Positions 42,443-53,036 of a DNA stretch of 64,000 nt are shown here, piece after piece. Location: NCBI RefSeq assembly GCF_000378945.1, contig NZ_KB900539.1, forward strand, positions 861,241 to 925,240, read 5' to 3'. Made by a program: the position numbers and the translations under genes. How positions within the stretch are numbered: the first letter of the stretch is position 1; each line of letters opens with the position of its first letter. The notes under the pieces are model-generated. The model searched no databases and was not told where the DNA came from. It saw nothing but the letters and a program-made list of their open reading frames with translations. The DNA comes from Methyloversatilis universalis EHg5 (GTDB lineage: Bacteria; Pseudomonadota; Gammaproteobacteria; Burkholderiales; Rhodocyclaceae).

Positions 42443-45400
42443 ATGAATCGAGATCGCTACCGTCTGGTGTTCAACGAACTGATCGGCGCCTGGGTGCCGG
42501 TGGCCGAGAACGTGTCCGCGCGCGGCAAGCGCAGTGCGGGTCGTGTCCGTCGCGCCGCGCTCGCGGCCGCGCTGTCGCTCGCGTTCGCGCCGCAGGCCCT
42601 CGCCGCCGGCGCGCTGCCGGTGGCGGCGCAGAACTTCGTTGACGCGCGGCTGCCCGGTTCGGCCACCGTGTCGCAGACCGCGAACAATATGGTGATTCAC
42701 CAGACCGGCAACGCGGTCATGCTGAACTGGCAGAGCTTCAATATTGGTCGCGGCAATTCGGTGCACTTCGACCAGTCGAGCGCCGCCATGCGGGCGATCA
42801 ACGTGGTGGCGCCGGGCGGTCCGCGCAGCGAGATCGATGGCGCGCTGACCGCGAAGGGACAGGTGTTCATCTTCAACCAGGCCGGCATCCTGTTCGGCGC
42901 CAATGCGCAGGTGGACGTCGGCGGCCTGGTCGGCTCCACGCTGAAGCTGAATGACGAACTGCTGGCGCGTGCGCTGAATTCGCTCGGCGCGCAGTCGCCG
43001 GCCTTCGCGCTGTGGGACGACGCGAACCGCGCCGGCCTGCCGACCGGTGACATTGCGGTCGCGCCCGGTGCGCGCATCGTCGCTGCGAAGAACGGCCGCG
43101 TGCTGCTGGCCGCGCCGAACGTGAGCAATGGCGGCCGCATCGAGGCGGAAGAGGGCCAGGTGGTGCTGGCTGCGGGCGAGAAGGTGTATATCGCCGATCC
43201 GCTGGACAGCCGCCTGCGCGGCTTTCTGGTCGAGGTCGACAACGGCGGCAAGGTCACGACCGAAGCCGCCAGCGAACTGCTGTCCGATCGCGGCAATGTC
43301 ACGCTGGTCGGCCTGAACATCCGTCATGCCGGCGCCGCCCGCGCCACCACCTCGGTCACGCTGAACGGCACCGTGTATCTGAAGGCGCGCGACAACGTGG
43401 CCGCGCTCGACAGCGACGCCATGTTCCCGGACGCGGCACGGCTGGCCGACGGCGAATCGGTGCCGGTGGGTCAGCGTACCGGCCGCATCGAACTGGCGGC
43501 CGGCAGCGTGATCGACGTCAGTCCGGACAAAGCGACCCGCGACGTCACCGTGCGCGACGACGCGCTGTTCCGGCCTTCGGAAGTGAATCTGTACGGTCGC
43601 CAGATCGTGCTCGAGGATGCCGCGCCCGGCGCCGCCGGCGCCACCATCCATGCACCGTCCGGCACGCTGCGCATGACCGCTCACCGCGATCGCGGCGTGG
43701 ACAGCAATCCTGCGGTGACGCCGTCGGTGTACGTGGGCGCCGGTGCGCGCATCGACCTGTCCGGTGTCGATGCGGTGGCGGACGCCGACCGCGAAATCGT
43801 GCGGGTCGAACTGCGTGGCGACGAGGTGAAGGACGCGCCGCTGCTGCGCGACGCGGAGTACGGCAAGGCGCTGTTCGGCAAGGAAATGTGGGTGGACACC
43901 CGCAAGGGCACCCAGCTGTTCGACGTGTCCGGCTACATCGGCGGCATCGAGCGCACCATCGACGAGAAGAGCGTGGCCGGTGGTCACTTCGTGCTCGCCT
44001 CCGATGGCGACGTGCGCATGAACGGCGGCAGCAGCGTGGACCTGTCCGGCGGCACCGTCACCTATCGCGCGGGCACCGTGGGCTACAGCGTGGTGCGCTC
44101 GGCGGACGGGCGCAGCCAGTCGGTCGAGGACGCGAAGGCAGACCGCATCTACACCGGCGTGGCTGACCGCACCCGGAGCGTCGCCAGCGTGGTCGAAGGA
44201 CGCGACGCCGGGCGCATGGACGTGAGCGCGTCCGGCATGGTGCTGGATGGCCGCATCACCGCGACCCGCACCATCGGCCTGACCCAGCGCGAGCTGGGCA
44301 CGCGCTGGGTGGCGCCCGGCGTGAGCCAGACCGTCGGCGTGCCGCAGGCCGGTCAGCTGCTGCTCACGCTGACCAATGGCGACGCGCCGCAGAACGTGCG
44401 CTTCGTCAATGGCACGGCCTCGCGCACGGTGAGCGCGACGTCGCCGCTGCCGGACGAACTGTGGCTGCGCAGCGACCTGTTCGCCGGTGGCGGCATCGGC
44501 GTGTTCAGCCTGCAGGGCGCCGGTCGCGTCACGCTGCCGCAGGACGTGACGCTGGACATCGGTGCCACCGCCCGGCGCGATGCTGCGAGCGGCAAGTGGA
44601 CCGACGGCAGCCTGTTCGATCTGCATGCCACCGCCTTCGACATCGACGGCACGATCACTGCCGCCGGCGGTGACGTGAAGCTCACCACCGACGCGCCGGA
44701 CGAAGGTCTGCGCCTGTCGGAACGCAGCGTGCGCTTCGGCCAGCAGGCGTCGATCTCCACCGCCGGCCGCTGGACCCGCGATACGCGCGATGGCGCGCCG
44801 CAGTACCTCGCCTACGACGGTGGCAGCGTCACGGTCGACGCGCGCGGCAATCTGGTGTTTCCGGACGGCGCCCGCATCGACGTATCGGCCGGTGGCGGAC
44901 GCACGCTGGACGGCAAGATCCATCTCGGCGACGCCGGCAGCATCGCGCTGCTGGCCGGTTCCCGCCTCACCAGCGCGTCCGGCGAGAGCGGCACGCTGGG
45001 TGACTACTTCGGCACCCTCACGCTGGGCGGCGCGCTCGGCGGCTACGGCGTGAGCTGGCTGGATCGTTCCGGCGGCAGCGGATCGCTGGCGCTGCGCAGC
45101 GCTCGCATCGCCTACGACGGGCAGACCTCGGGTCAGCGCGACGGCACGCTCTACCTGTCGGACGCGCTGTTCACGCAGTACGGTTTCGACGACTTCACGA
45201 TCGATGGCGGCAACGGCGTCACCATCGGCCGCGCCGATGGCGGCGCGGTCAGCTTGGCGCCTCAGGTGGCCACCCGCCGGCTGGACAGCCTGCCCGCCGC
45301 GTCGCGCGATTCGCTGGCCGGCGTCGGGCGCGCCGCAGTGCTCGAACGCGAGCGCCGCGATGACGGCGTGGACCTGACGGTCCGTGCGCTGTCCAACACC

Positions 45401-48400
45401 AGCGGCGCGGTCCGCGTGCTGGCCGGCGCCCGGGTCGAGGTCGATGCCGGCGGTTCGGTCACGCTCACCGGCAACCGCAGCATCGAAGTGGCCGGCACGA
45501 TCACCGCGCCCGGCGGCTCGATCACGCTGGACCAGGTGGCGCCGGGCACGGTCGATACCGCCGAGGGCGACTACTACACCGGCGCGTCTGTGGTGCTCGC
45601 CGGCAGCGCGAAACTGGACGTGAGCGGCACCTTCGTGCGCACGCCAGATCTGCCCTACGCCGACGGCGAGGTGCTGGATGGCGGCCGCATCACGCTCGCT
45701 GCCCGCCGCGGTTACCTGGCGGTGCAGTCCGGTGCCCAGCTGCGTGCCGACGGCACCCGGGCCACGCTGATGCAGCGCAGCCTGGGCGGGCTGACCGGCA
45801 CGGTCATCGACAGCAACGGCGGCCACATCGCGCTGAGCGCGCGTGAAGGCCTGTATCTCGATCCGCTGCTGTCGGCGCGCGCCGGCGGTGCGGCCGCGGC
45901 CGGCGGCTCGCTGTCGGTGCGGCTGGAGCAGGCCGGCTACGCCTGGCTGGATCCGCTGTCCATCGATCCGGCGCTGACCGGGCCGCGCACGCTGACCGTG
46001 CGCCAGTCCGGCGCCAGCGGCGCCGATGCTTTCCTGGCGGGCGTGGCGCCCGATGCGTCGCGCTTCGCCGGTCGCGGCACCTTCGTGCTGAGCAGCTTGG
46101 CCGGCAGCGGCATCATCGACGTCGAACTGGGCGCGGTCGGCACCAGCGCGCACGGTTCGGTGGCGTTCGACGGCGACACCCGTCTCGACATCGCCGGCCG
46201 CCTGGACATCGATGCCGCCAACATCGTCGGCCGCAACGGTGCCGACGTGGCGCTGTCCGCCGCGGTGATCGACTGGCACAACCGCGGACGCGACCAGAAG
46301 GACCACGCGCAGGCCACGTCGCGGGCGGCCGGCGACGGTGCGCTGTCGCTCAATGCGGACCTCATTTCGGTCACCGGCAATCTGGCGGCCAGCGGCTTCG
46401 GTACGGTGGATCTGAACGCGGCCGGCGATCTGCGCGCCGGTGCCGCGCCCGCCTACTTCGCCGAGGGCGGCACGCTGGCCACCAGCGGCAATCTTACGCT
46501 GACCGCGGCCCAGGTCTATCCGACCACCGCCTCGAAGTACGCTTTCGAAATCCAGAACAATGCCCAGGGCGTGCTGACGGTGCGCCCGTCGGGCCGTACG
46601 CCGGGCGTGGTCTATTCGGCGCTGGGCGACCTGACGCTGGCCGCGCCGCACATCGTGCAGGCCGGCCGCGTGGTGGCGCCGATGGGGCAGATCCGCCTGC
46701 TGTCGCAGAACATCACCCGCACCGGCGGCAGCATGGCGTCGGCCACCCGCACCGGTGCCATGGGCGGCACCGTGGACCTGAGCGCCGGCAGCGTGACCTC
46801 GGTGTCGGCGGCCGGTCTGCTGCTGCCCTACGGCCAGACCACGCTGAGCGGACAGGAGTGGGTCTATCTGATCAGCGGCATGGACCCGCTGGCGCTGGAC
46901 GCGACACCGCAGCCGGCGATCACCCTCAACGGCGACCGCGTGAACGTGGCGGGCGCCCGCGGCGATGCGCCGGCGGCACGGGTCGATCTGTCCGGTGGCG
47001 GTGACCTGCAGGCCTGGGAGTGGATTCCGGGTACCGGCGGCTCGCGCGACGTGCTGTCGGCGGCCGAAACGAAGGACACTTACGCCATCCTGCCGTCGCT
47101 GGGCAGCGGCTGGGCGCCGCATGACGCGGCGATCTACGCCGATGACGCAAACGGCCTCAAGGCGGGGGATGCAATCACGCTGATGGGCGGCATCGACGGC
47201 GTACCCGCCGGCACCTACAGCCTGCTGCCGGCGCGCTATGCGCTGCTGCCGGGCGCCCTGCTGGTGAAGGTGTCGCGCGACAGCCAGGACGTGGTGGCCG
47301 GCCGCAGCGTCGTGACCGCGGACGGATCGGTGCAGGTGGCGGCGCGTGATGCACGCATCACCGCCACCGGCAACGCCTCCGGCGGAAAGAACTATGTGGC
47401 CCGCCTGTACACCTCGGAACAGGTGGGCAAGCTGGCCGAATACACGCTGTCGAAGACCGGCGACGTGTTCGATGACGGCCGCAGCACGCAGGACGCCGCG
47501 CGCCTGTCGCTGCAGGTGGGCAGTGCGCTGCAGCTGGCCGGCGTGCTCGACACGGCGCACGCCGCCAGCGCGCGCGGCGCACAGGTCGATATCGCGGCGC
47601 ATGCGCTGGCCGTGCTCGGCGGCGGCGCGCAGGCGCGCGCCGGCGAGGTCGGCATCGATGTGGCGCAGCTCAATGCGCTGAATGCCGAAAGCCTGGTGCT
47701 GGGCGGCACCCGTACCGGCCGCGATCCGGCCACCGGCGCGAGCGGCCTGGATCTGCGCGACCAGAACGACAGCGGACTGACGCAGTACGGTGCGTCCAGC
47801 GTGCGCATCGACACCCGCGGCAGCGTGCTGTCGGCCCCCGATGTGGTGGTCGCCGCACGCGACGCGGTGACGCTGGAAGACGGCAGCCGCATCGCCGCCA
47901 GCGGTGCCGCACGGCCGGAGGTGCTGGCCGTGGTCGGCAGCGGTGCCGACGCCGATGGCGCGCTGCTGCGGGTGAGCAACGGTGACGTGGCACTGCCGCT
48001 GCGCGAGGCGCCGGCTGGACAGCGTGGCACGCTCACGCTGGGCCGCGATGCCCGCATCGAAGGACGCAGCGTGGTGCTCGACAGCACGCTGGGCACCGAA
48101 AACGTTGGCGCCGTGATCAAGCTGCCGGATGCCGGTGGCGCGCTGGCGATGACCGGCTCCACCATCAGCGTCGGCGAGGTCGATGCCGGTGTCGGCGGAC
48201 TGGTGTTCGACACCGCCGCGCTCGCGGCGCTGGGCAACCCGGCCAGTCTGACGCTGAAGTCCTACGGCAGTCTCAATCTGTATGGCGACGTCACCCTGGG
48301 TTCATCGGCGCTGCAGACCCTCACGCTGGACGCGGTGGGCATCGGCGGCTACCGGGACAACGGGGGCAGCCAGCGCATCGTGGCGCAGAACGTGGTGCTG

Positions 48401-51400
48401 TCGAACAGCGCGGGCAGCGCCCGCGGCGCGGACGCGTTCGCAGCCGGCCTCGACGGCGGCACGCTGCAGATCAGCGCCGGCACCCTGTCGCTGGGCGACA
48501 CGCCGGCAGCCAGCCCGGGCACGAGCGGCTTTGCGATACGCGGCTACGACGCGGTGAAGGTCGATGCGAGCGGCGCAGTCATGCTTGCCGGCCAGGGCCA
48601 GTACTCGGTCGATGCCGCGCGACTCGACCTGACGACGCCGCGCATCGCGGCCCGGACCGGTGCCGAGGTGCGCATCGACGTCACCGGCGGGCTGGCGATG
48701 GACAGCGGCGGCGCGGCCGCGACCCCGGGCGGCGGTGGCGTGGGCGCATCGCTGGCCGTGACCGCGCGCGACATCGTGGTCGATACGCTGATCGACCTGC
48801 CGTCCGGTCGCGTGTCGCTGCAGGCTGAACAGGATGTCAGCGTAGGCGGCCGCATCATTGCCGCCGGCGTGGCGAAGGACTATCTCGGCCGCACCGTGGC
48901 GACCCCCGGCGGCAGCGTGGTGCTGGCGTCGCGCACCGGCGATGTGGACCTGCGCACCGGCGCACTGATCGACGTATCGGCGGCCAGCGGCGGCGAGGCC
49001 GGGTCGGTGTCGCTGTCGGCGCCTCAGGGCGACGTGCGTGTCGCCACCGGCACACTGAAGGCGGCGTCGGCCGGCGGCAGCGCCGGTGGCGAGTTCTCGC
49101 TGGATACGCATGACGCGGCCTCGCTTGACGGCATGGTGGCGGTAACCGGCGACTTCACCCGCAGCTGGTCGGCACGCGTGCGCACCGGCGACACCCGGAT
49201 CGACCGCACCCTGACCGCGCGCGAGATTGCGCTGTCGGCCGACGCCGGTTCGATCACCGTAGGGGGAACGCTGGACGCGTCGGGCGTCGACAAGGGCGGC
49301 CGCATCGAACTGACGGCCCGACCGGTCGCGTCTTACGTGGCCGGCGCGAGCGAAGGCGCAGGCAATGTGGTGCTCACTTCGAACGCGCGCCTCGATGCCC
49401 GGGCCACCGCCTGGGTGGCTGCCGCCCAAGGTTCGGCGGGCGAGGGCGGTACCGTCATCATTGAAGCCAGTCCGTTCAGCGCCGGCGGCGAAACCGGCAC
49501 CGCGAAGGGCGGCGTCGTGCGCATTGCCGACGGTGCGCGCATCGATGTCGGCACCCCCTCGAAGACCGTGGATGGCGTGGTCACCGACAGTGCCGCGCGC
49601 CAGGGCGAAGTGACGCTGCGCGGCGAGCGGGTCGGCAACACCACCGTGGCGGTGCAGGGCAATGTCGGTGCCGCGGTGAGCGGGGCACGCAACGTATTCA
49701 TCGAGGGCACGCGCATCTACGCCGGCAGCACGCTGGACATGGCGACCGCCCACACGCATTCGAACAGCTTCATGAGCAGCGGCAACGTGTCGGCCCTGCG
49801 CAGCGCACTCGGCCTGCCGGCGGCGAACCCGGCGTCCGGCACCCAGTTCCATGTGCGTCCGGCAGTCGAGTTCCGCACTGGCGGCGATTTCGCGATCGCC
49901 GCCACCGACCTGGCCACCCGCACCTATCTGGGCGGCACCGAAGCGGGCACGCTGACCGTGCGGGCCGGCGGCAACCTGAACGTGAATGGCACGCTGTCGG
50001 ACGGCTTCGGTGCGCTGGCGACCGGCAGTACGACGCCGGTGCTGGGTGCGTTGACCAGCAGCGGCCTCACCGCCAGCCGTTTCAATCTCGGCACCCGCGA
50101 TACCGCGTGGTCCTTCCGCCTGGCCTCCGGCGCGGATACCGCGGCCGCGCACGCGCTGTCGCTGCAGGAGGGCGCCGTGCTCGACGCCACCGGCAAGGGC
50201 GATCTGACCGTGGCGGCCAACGCCCAGGTGCGGACCGGCGCCGGCACGATAGACATCGCTACCGGCCGCAACCTGAAACTGGCGGGCGCGAAATCGGCCA
50301 TCTACACCGCCGGCTATCAGGACGCGCGCGGCGCCGCCTTCGACGTGTCCACCCAGCTCAATGTGGCGGGCTCGGGCAACCGGCGCGCCGAGTACGCCAC
50401 CAACGGCGGCGACATCCGCATCCAGGCGCAGGGCAGCGTGAGCGCGCCGGAGAGCACGCAGTCGGTCGGCAGCTGGCTGTTCCGTCAGGGCCGCCTGGCC
50501 GACGACGGCTCCGGCACGCTGGTGTCGGGCAGCGCCGGTTCGCTGCGCAACCCGACCTGGTACGCGCGGATAGACCTGTTCGACCAGGGCATCGCGACCT
50601 TCGGTGGCGGCGACATTTCGCTGCGTGCTGGTGCCGACATCCGCAACGTCGGCGTGTCGACCGCGACCAGCGGCCGGCTGTTCGGCGACGGCGGCACGGT
50701 GCCCGATCCGGCGAACCTGAAGGTGCTGGGCGGCGGCGACATCGCGGTGGCGGCGGGTGGCGACATCGGCAGCGCCAGCTTCTACGTCGACCGCGGCACG
50801 CTGCTGGCGCAGGCCGCCGGTGGCTTCGGCAGCGCACGCAACAATGGCGCAGGGTCGGTGCTGGTGCTGGGCGACGCGTCAGCCACGCTGCGTTCCGCCG
50901 GCAGCATCCAGCTCGAAACGGTGGCCTCGGCCACGATGGGCCGTCAGCTGGCGGCCAGCATCACCGGCAGCCGCGAAAGCTATTTTTCGCGCTATGCCAG
51001 CGACAACCGGGTCGATGTGCTGAGCTACGGCGGCAGCGCGACCCTGGGCAATACCCAGAAGCCGTGGGGGGCGCTGGATCTGTGGGTGGGCACCCGGCCG
51101 CTGCTGCCGGCGTCGCTGTCGCTGGTCGCCATGGGTGGCGACGCGTCGGTCGGCAACGGCATGGTGCTGATGCCTTCCACCCGTAACGACGTGCTGCTCG
51201 CCGCGCGCGGCAGCCTGACGCTGGCGACCGCCGACGGCGGCGCGAGCCAGATCAAGATTGCCGACATGGCGCCGTCCGCGGTGCCCTCCGCGTTCAATCC
51301 GGCGGTCAGCGTGAACGACCGTGCGCTGGACCGCCTGCTTGGCACCGCGCTGGTGGCTGGCAGCCTGGCGCACGACGCGACGCTGAACGAGGCGCGCGTA

Positions 51401-53026
51401 GTGACGCCGGTACGTCTGGTGGCGGAGGACGGCGACATCACCGTGCCTTTCGGCGGTTCCGACCTGCTGCTGGCACTGTATTCGCCCCAGCCGGTGCTGG
51501 CTGAAGCGGGGGGCGACATCACCAACCTGACGCTGCGGGCGCAGCACTTCTCGACCAGCGATCTCACCCGCATCCGCGCGGGCGGCAATATCCGGTTCAG
51601 CGCGGTGGAGACCGCCGGCGTGCCGAGCGGCGACGTGTCGGAAGGCATACAGGTGGGTGGCCGCGGCAAGCTGGAGGTGATTGCAGGCGGCAGCGTCGAA
51701 CTGGCTAATTCATTCGGCATCGTCACCCGTGGCAACTACGACAATCCGGCGCTGCCGGAAGAAGGCGCGTCCATCCTGGTACAGGCCGGCGCAAGCCGTT
51801 TCGACGGTGCTGCGCTGAGGGCGCTGATGCTGTCGGTGCGCGGTGGCTCGGGCAACGATCCGTTCGACGCGGTACTGCTGAAGGAAACCGGCGCTGCGTC
51901 GGTCGAGGACTTCCTTGCCGCCGCTGCGGGCGACGACACCGCCCGTCAGACGCTGAAGGCGGACGTGATCCGGGTGCGCAACGAAGAACGCGCGCGCATG
52001 CTGGATACGCTGCAGCGCCTCGACGGCGCCATCGTGAGCTGGATGCGCACACAGCCGGGCAACGGTGACGCCACCGACGCGCAGCTGATCGCGCACTTCG
52101 ACGCACTGCCTGCCGCGGTGCGCGATGGCTTCTACGACGCGCAGCGTCCGCTGCTGTCGACGCTGCTGAACCAAGGCATCCGGTACGCCGGTCGCCTGGG
52201 CGACCTGCTGTCCGCCGGCAAAGACGGTTTCAAGCCTGGTTATGACGCGATCGCCGCCGCCTTCCCGGGCAGTGGCCGAGGCGACATCAATCTGTTCGCC
52301 AGCCAGGTGAAGTCGGAACAGGGTGGCAATGTCGATCTGATGGCGCCCGGCGGGGCCATCAACGTCGGTGTGGCCGGCTCGGGCGCGACTGCGGTGGCGC
52401 CGTCACGGCAGGGCGTGTTCGCGATCGGCGCCGGCGAAATCAATGCGATTTCGCGCGACGACTTCCAGGTCGGACCGTCACGCGTGTTCTCGATGGGCGG
52501 CGGCGACATCCAGATCTGGTCCTCCTCTGGCAACATCGACGCGGGCCGTGGCTCCAGCACCGCGTCGGCCACGCCGCCGCCGCAGGTGGTCATCCGCGGC
52601 GATCTGGTGGTACTCGACATCAGCGCCTCGGTGTCCGGCTCCGGCGTGCGGACGCTGCAGAAGTCGCCGGACATCGACCTGACGAACACCGACCTCTACG
52701 TGTTCGCGCCGGACGGTGCGGTGATCGCTCAGGACGCGGGCTTTGGCGGACCGAACGTGTTCGTGGTGGCCGAGCGCATCGTCGGCGACAACTTCAAGGG
52801 CGGTCTCAGCGGTAGCGTCACGGTGGCGCCGGCGACGGCACCTGCTCCGGCCGCCGCACCGCCGGCCGAGAGCAACAAGGCGGCTGCCGATGCACAGGGC
52901 CCGACGGCGTCGGGCTCGCGCAGCGAACGCGAGCGCAACTCCATCCTGACCGTCGAGTTGGTCGGGCTGGGCGATAGCGCGACCGGATCGGGGTGCCGCG
53001 AGGGCGACAAGGACTGCGCGAACTGA
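42443..53026 (+). CDS. Giant TpsA / filamentous haemagglutinin family protein (DUF3739-like C-terminus)
   Basis: 3527 residues. ATG 42443 has CAGGAG upstream and begins an extended signal peptide region (ESPR: MNRDRYRLVFNELIGAWVPV) followed by a hydrophobic core ending about residue 55. The TPS secretion domain follows, with 'NNMVIHQTGNAVMLNWQSFN' and 'FIFNQAGILFGANAQVDVGG' (a variant of the NPNGI motif). The rest is a long right-handed beta-helix with hundreds of short 'G-x-I/V-x-L/V' coils, and the last ~700 residues resemble the DUF3739 region of FHA-family outer-membrane proteins. The only two cysteines of the protein are Cys3518 and Cys3525 in the final 'GCREGDKDCAN'. It is exported by the upstream TpsB and probably remains on the surface as an adhesin. 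Confidence 0.95.
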   Translation: MNRDRYRLVFNELIGAWVPVAENVSARGKRSAGRVRRAALAAALSLAFAPQALAAGALPVAAQNFVDARLPGSATVSQTANNMVIHQTGNAVMLNWQSFNIGRGNSVHFDQSSAAMRAINVVAPGGPRSEIDGALTAKGQVFIFNQAGILFGANAQVDVGGLVGSTLKLNDELLARALNSLGAQSPAFALWDDANRAGLPTGDIAVAPGARIVAAKNGRVLLAAPNVSNGGRIEAEEGQVVLAAGEKVYIADPLDSRLRGFLVEVDNGGKVTTEAASELLSDRGNVTLVGLNIRHAGAARATTSVTLNGTVYLKARDNVAALDSDAMFPDAARLADGESVPVGQRTGRIELAAGSVIDVSPDKATRDVTVRDDALFRPSEVNLYGRQIVLEDAAPGAAGATIHAPSGTLRMTAHRDRGVDSNPAVTPSVYVGAGARIDLSGVDAVADADREIVRVELRGDEVKDAPLLRDAEYGKALFGKEMWVDTRKGTQLFDVSGYIGGIERTIDEKSVAGGHFVLASDGDVRMNGGSSVDLSGGTVTYRAGTVGYSVVRSADGRSQSVEDAKADRIYTGVADRTRSVASVVEGRDAGRMDVSASGMVLDGRITATRTIGLTQRELGTRWVAPGVSQTVGVPQAGQLLLTLTNGDAPQNVRFVNGTASRTVSATSPLPDELWLRSDLFAGGGIGVFSLQGAGRVTLPQDVTLDIGATARRDAASGKWTDGSLFDLHATAFDIDGTITAAGGDVKLTTDAPDEGLRLSERSVRFGQQASISTAGRWTRDTRDGAPQYLAYDGGSVTVDARGNLVFPDGARIDVSAGGGRTLDGKIHLGDAGSIALLAGSRLTSASGESGTLGDYFGTLTLGGALGGYGVSWLDRSGGSGSLALRSARIAYDGQTSGQRDGTLYLSDALFTQYGFDDFTIDGGNGVTIGRADGGAVSLAPQVATRRLDSLPAASRDSLAGVGRAAVLERERRDDGVDLTVRALSNTSGAVRVLAGARVEVDAGGSVTLTGNRSIEVAGTITAPGGSITLDQVAPGTVDTAEGDYYTGASVVLAGSAKLDVSGTFVRTPDLPYADGEVLDGGRITLAARRGYLAVQSGAQLRADGTRATLMQRSLGGLTGTVIDSNGGHIALSAREGLYLDPLLSARAGGAAAAGGSLSVRLEQAGYAWLDPLSIDPALTGPRTLTVRQSGASGADAFLAGVAPDASRFAGRGTFVLSSLAGSGIIDVELGAVGTSAHGSVAFDGDTRLDIAGRLDIDAANIVGRNGADVALSAAVIDWHNRGRDQKDHAQATSRAAGDGALSLNADLISVTGNLAASGFGTVDLNAAGDLRAGAAPAYFAEGGTLATSGNLTLTAAQVYPTTASKYAFEIQNNAQGVLTVRPSGRTPGVVYSALGDLTLAAPHIVQAGRVVAPMGQIRLLSQNITRTGGSMASATRTGAMGGTVDLSAGSVTSVSAAGLLLPYGQTTLSGQEWVYLISGMDPLALDATPQPAITLNGDRVNVAGARGDAPAARVDLSGGGDLQAWEWIPGTGGSRDVLSAAETKDTYAILPSLGSGWAPHDAAIYADDANGLKAGDAITLMGGIDGVPAGTYSLLPARYALLPGALLVKVSRDSQDVVAGRSVVTADGSVQVAARDARITATGNASGGKNYVARLYTSEQVGKLAEYTLSKTGDVFDDGRSTQDAARLSLQVGSALQLAGVLDTAHAASARGAQVDIAAHALAVLGGGAQARAGEVGIDVAQLNALNAESLVLGGTRTGRDPATGASGLDLRDQNDSGLTQYGASSVRIDTRGSVLSAPDVVVAARDAVTLEDGSRIAASGAARPEVLAVVGSGADADGALLRVSNGDVALPLREAPAGQRGTLTLGRDARIEGRSVVLDSTLGTENVGAVIKLPDAGGALAMTGSTISVGEVDAGVGGLVFDTAALAALGNPASLTLKSYGSLNLYGDVTLGSSALQTLTLDAVGIGGYRDNGGSQRIVAQNVVLSNSAGSARGADAFAAGLDGGTLQISAGTLSLGDTPAASPGTSGFAIRGYDAVKVDASGAVMLAGQGQYSVDAARLDLTTPRIAARTGAEVRIDVTGGLAMDSGGAAATPGGGGVGASLAVTARDIVVDTLIDLPSGRVSLQAEQDVSVGGRIIAAGVAKDYLGRTVATPGGSVVLASRTGDVDLRTGALIDVSAASGGEAGSVSLSAPQGDVRVATGTLKAASAGGSAGGEFSLDTHDAASLDGMVAVTGDFTRSWSARVRTGDTRIDRTLTAREIALSADAGSITVGGTLDASGVDKGGRIELTARPVASYVAGASEGAGNVVLTSNARLDARATAWVAAAQGSAGEGGTVIIEASPFSAGGETGTAKGGVVRIADGARIDVGTPSKTVDGVVTDSAARQGEVTLRGERVGNTTVAVQGNVGAAVSGARNVFIEGTRIYAGSTLDMATAHTHSNSFMSSGNVSALRSALGLPAANPASGTQFHVRPAVEFRTGGDFAIAATDLATRTYLGGTEAGTLTVRAGGNLNVNGTLSDGFGALATGSTTPVLGALTSSGLTASRFNLGTRDTAWSFRLASGADTAAAHALSLQEGAVLDATGKGDLTVAANAQVRTGAGTIDIATGRNLKLAGAKSAIYTAGYQDARGAAFDVSTQLNVAGSGNRRAEYATNGGDIRIQAQGSVSAPESTQSVGSWLFRQGRLADDGSGTLVSGSAGSLRNPTWYARIDLFDQGIATFGGGDISLRAGADIRNVGVSTATSGRLFGDGGTVPDPANLKVLGGGDIAVAAGGDIGSASFYVDRGTLLAQAAGGFGSARNNGAGSVLVLGDASATLRSAGSIQLETVASATMGRQLAASITGSRESYFSRYASDNRVDVLSYGGSATLGNTQKPWGALDLWVGTRPLLPASLSLVAMGGDASVGNGMVLMPSTRNDVLLAARGSLTLATADGGASQIKIADMAPSAVPSAFNPAVSVNDRALDRLLGTALVAGSLAHDATLNEARVVTPVRLVAEDGDITVPFGGSDLLLALYSPQPVLAEAGGDITNLTLRAQHFSTSDLTRIRAGGNIRFSAVETAGVPSGDVSEGIQVGGRGKLEVIAGGSVELANSFGIVTRGNYDNPALPEEGASILVQAGASRFDGAALRALMLSVRGGSGNDPFDAVLLKETGAASVEDFLAAAAGDDTARQTLKADVIRVRNEERARMLDTLQRLDGAIVSWMRTQPGNGDATDAQLIAHFDALPAAVRDGFYDAQRPLLSTLLNQGIRYAGRLGDLLSAGKDGFKPGYDAIAAAFPGSGRGDINLFASQVKSEQGGNVDLMAPGGAINVGVAGSGATAVAPSRQGVFAIGAGEINAISRDDFQVGPSRVFSMGGGDIQIWSSSGNIDAGRGSSTASATPPPQVVIRGDLVVLDISASVSGSGVRTLQKSPDIDLTNTDLYVFAPDGAVIAQDAGFGGPNVFVVAERIVGDNFKGGLSGSVTVAPATAPAPAAAPPAESNKAAADAQGPTASGSRSERERNSILTVELVGLGDSATGSGCREGDKDCAN

Positions 53027-53036
53027 GTATTCGGGG

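Noticed and set aside
42215-47602. 1795-codon antisense open frame under the TpsA gene
   Set aside because: Shadow of the repetitive TpsA sequence; it also runs antisense across the tpsB 3' end. No signal, domain or ribosome site.
48302-50152. 616-codon antisense open frame under the TpsA gene
   Set aside because: Shadow frame with Arg/Gln/His-rich low-complexity translation.
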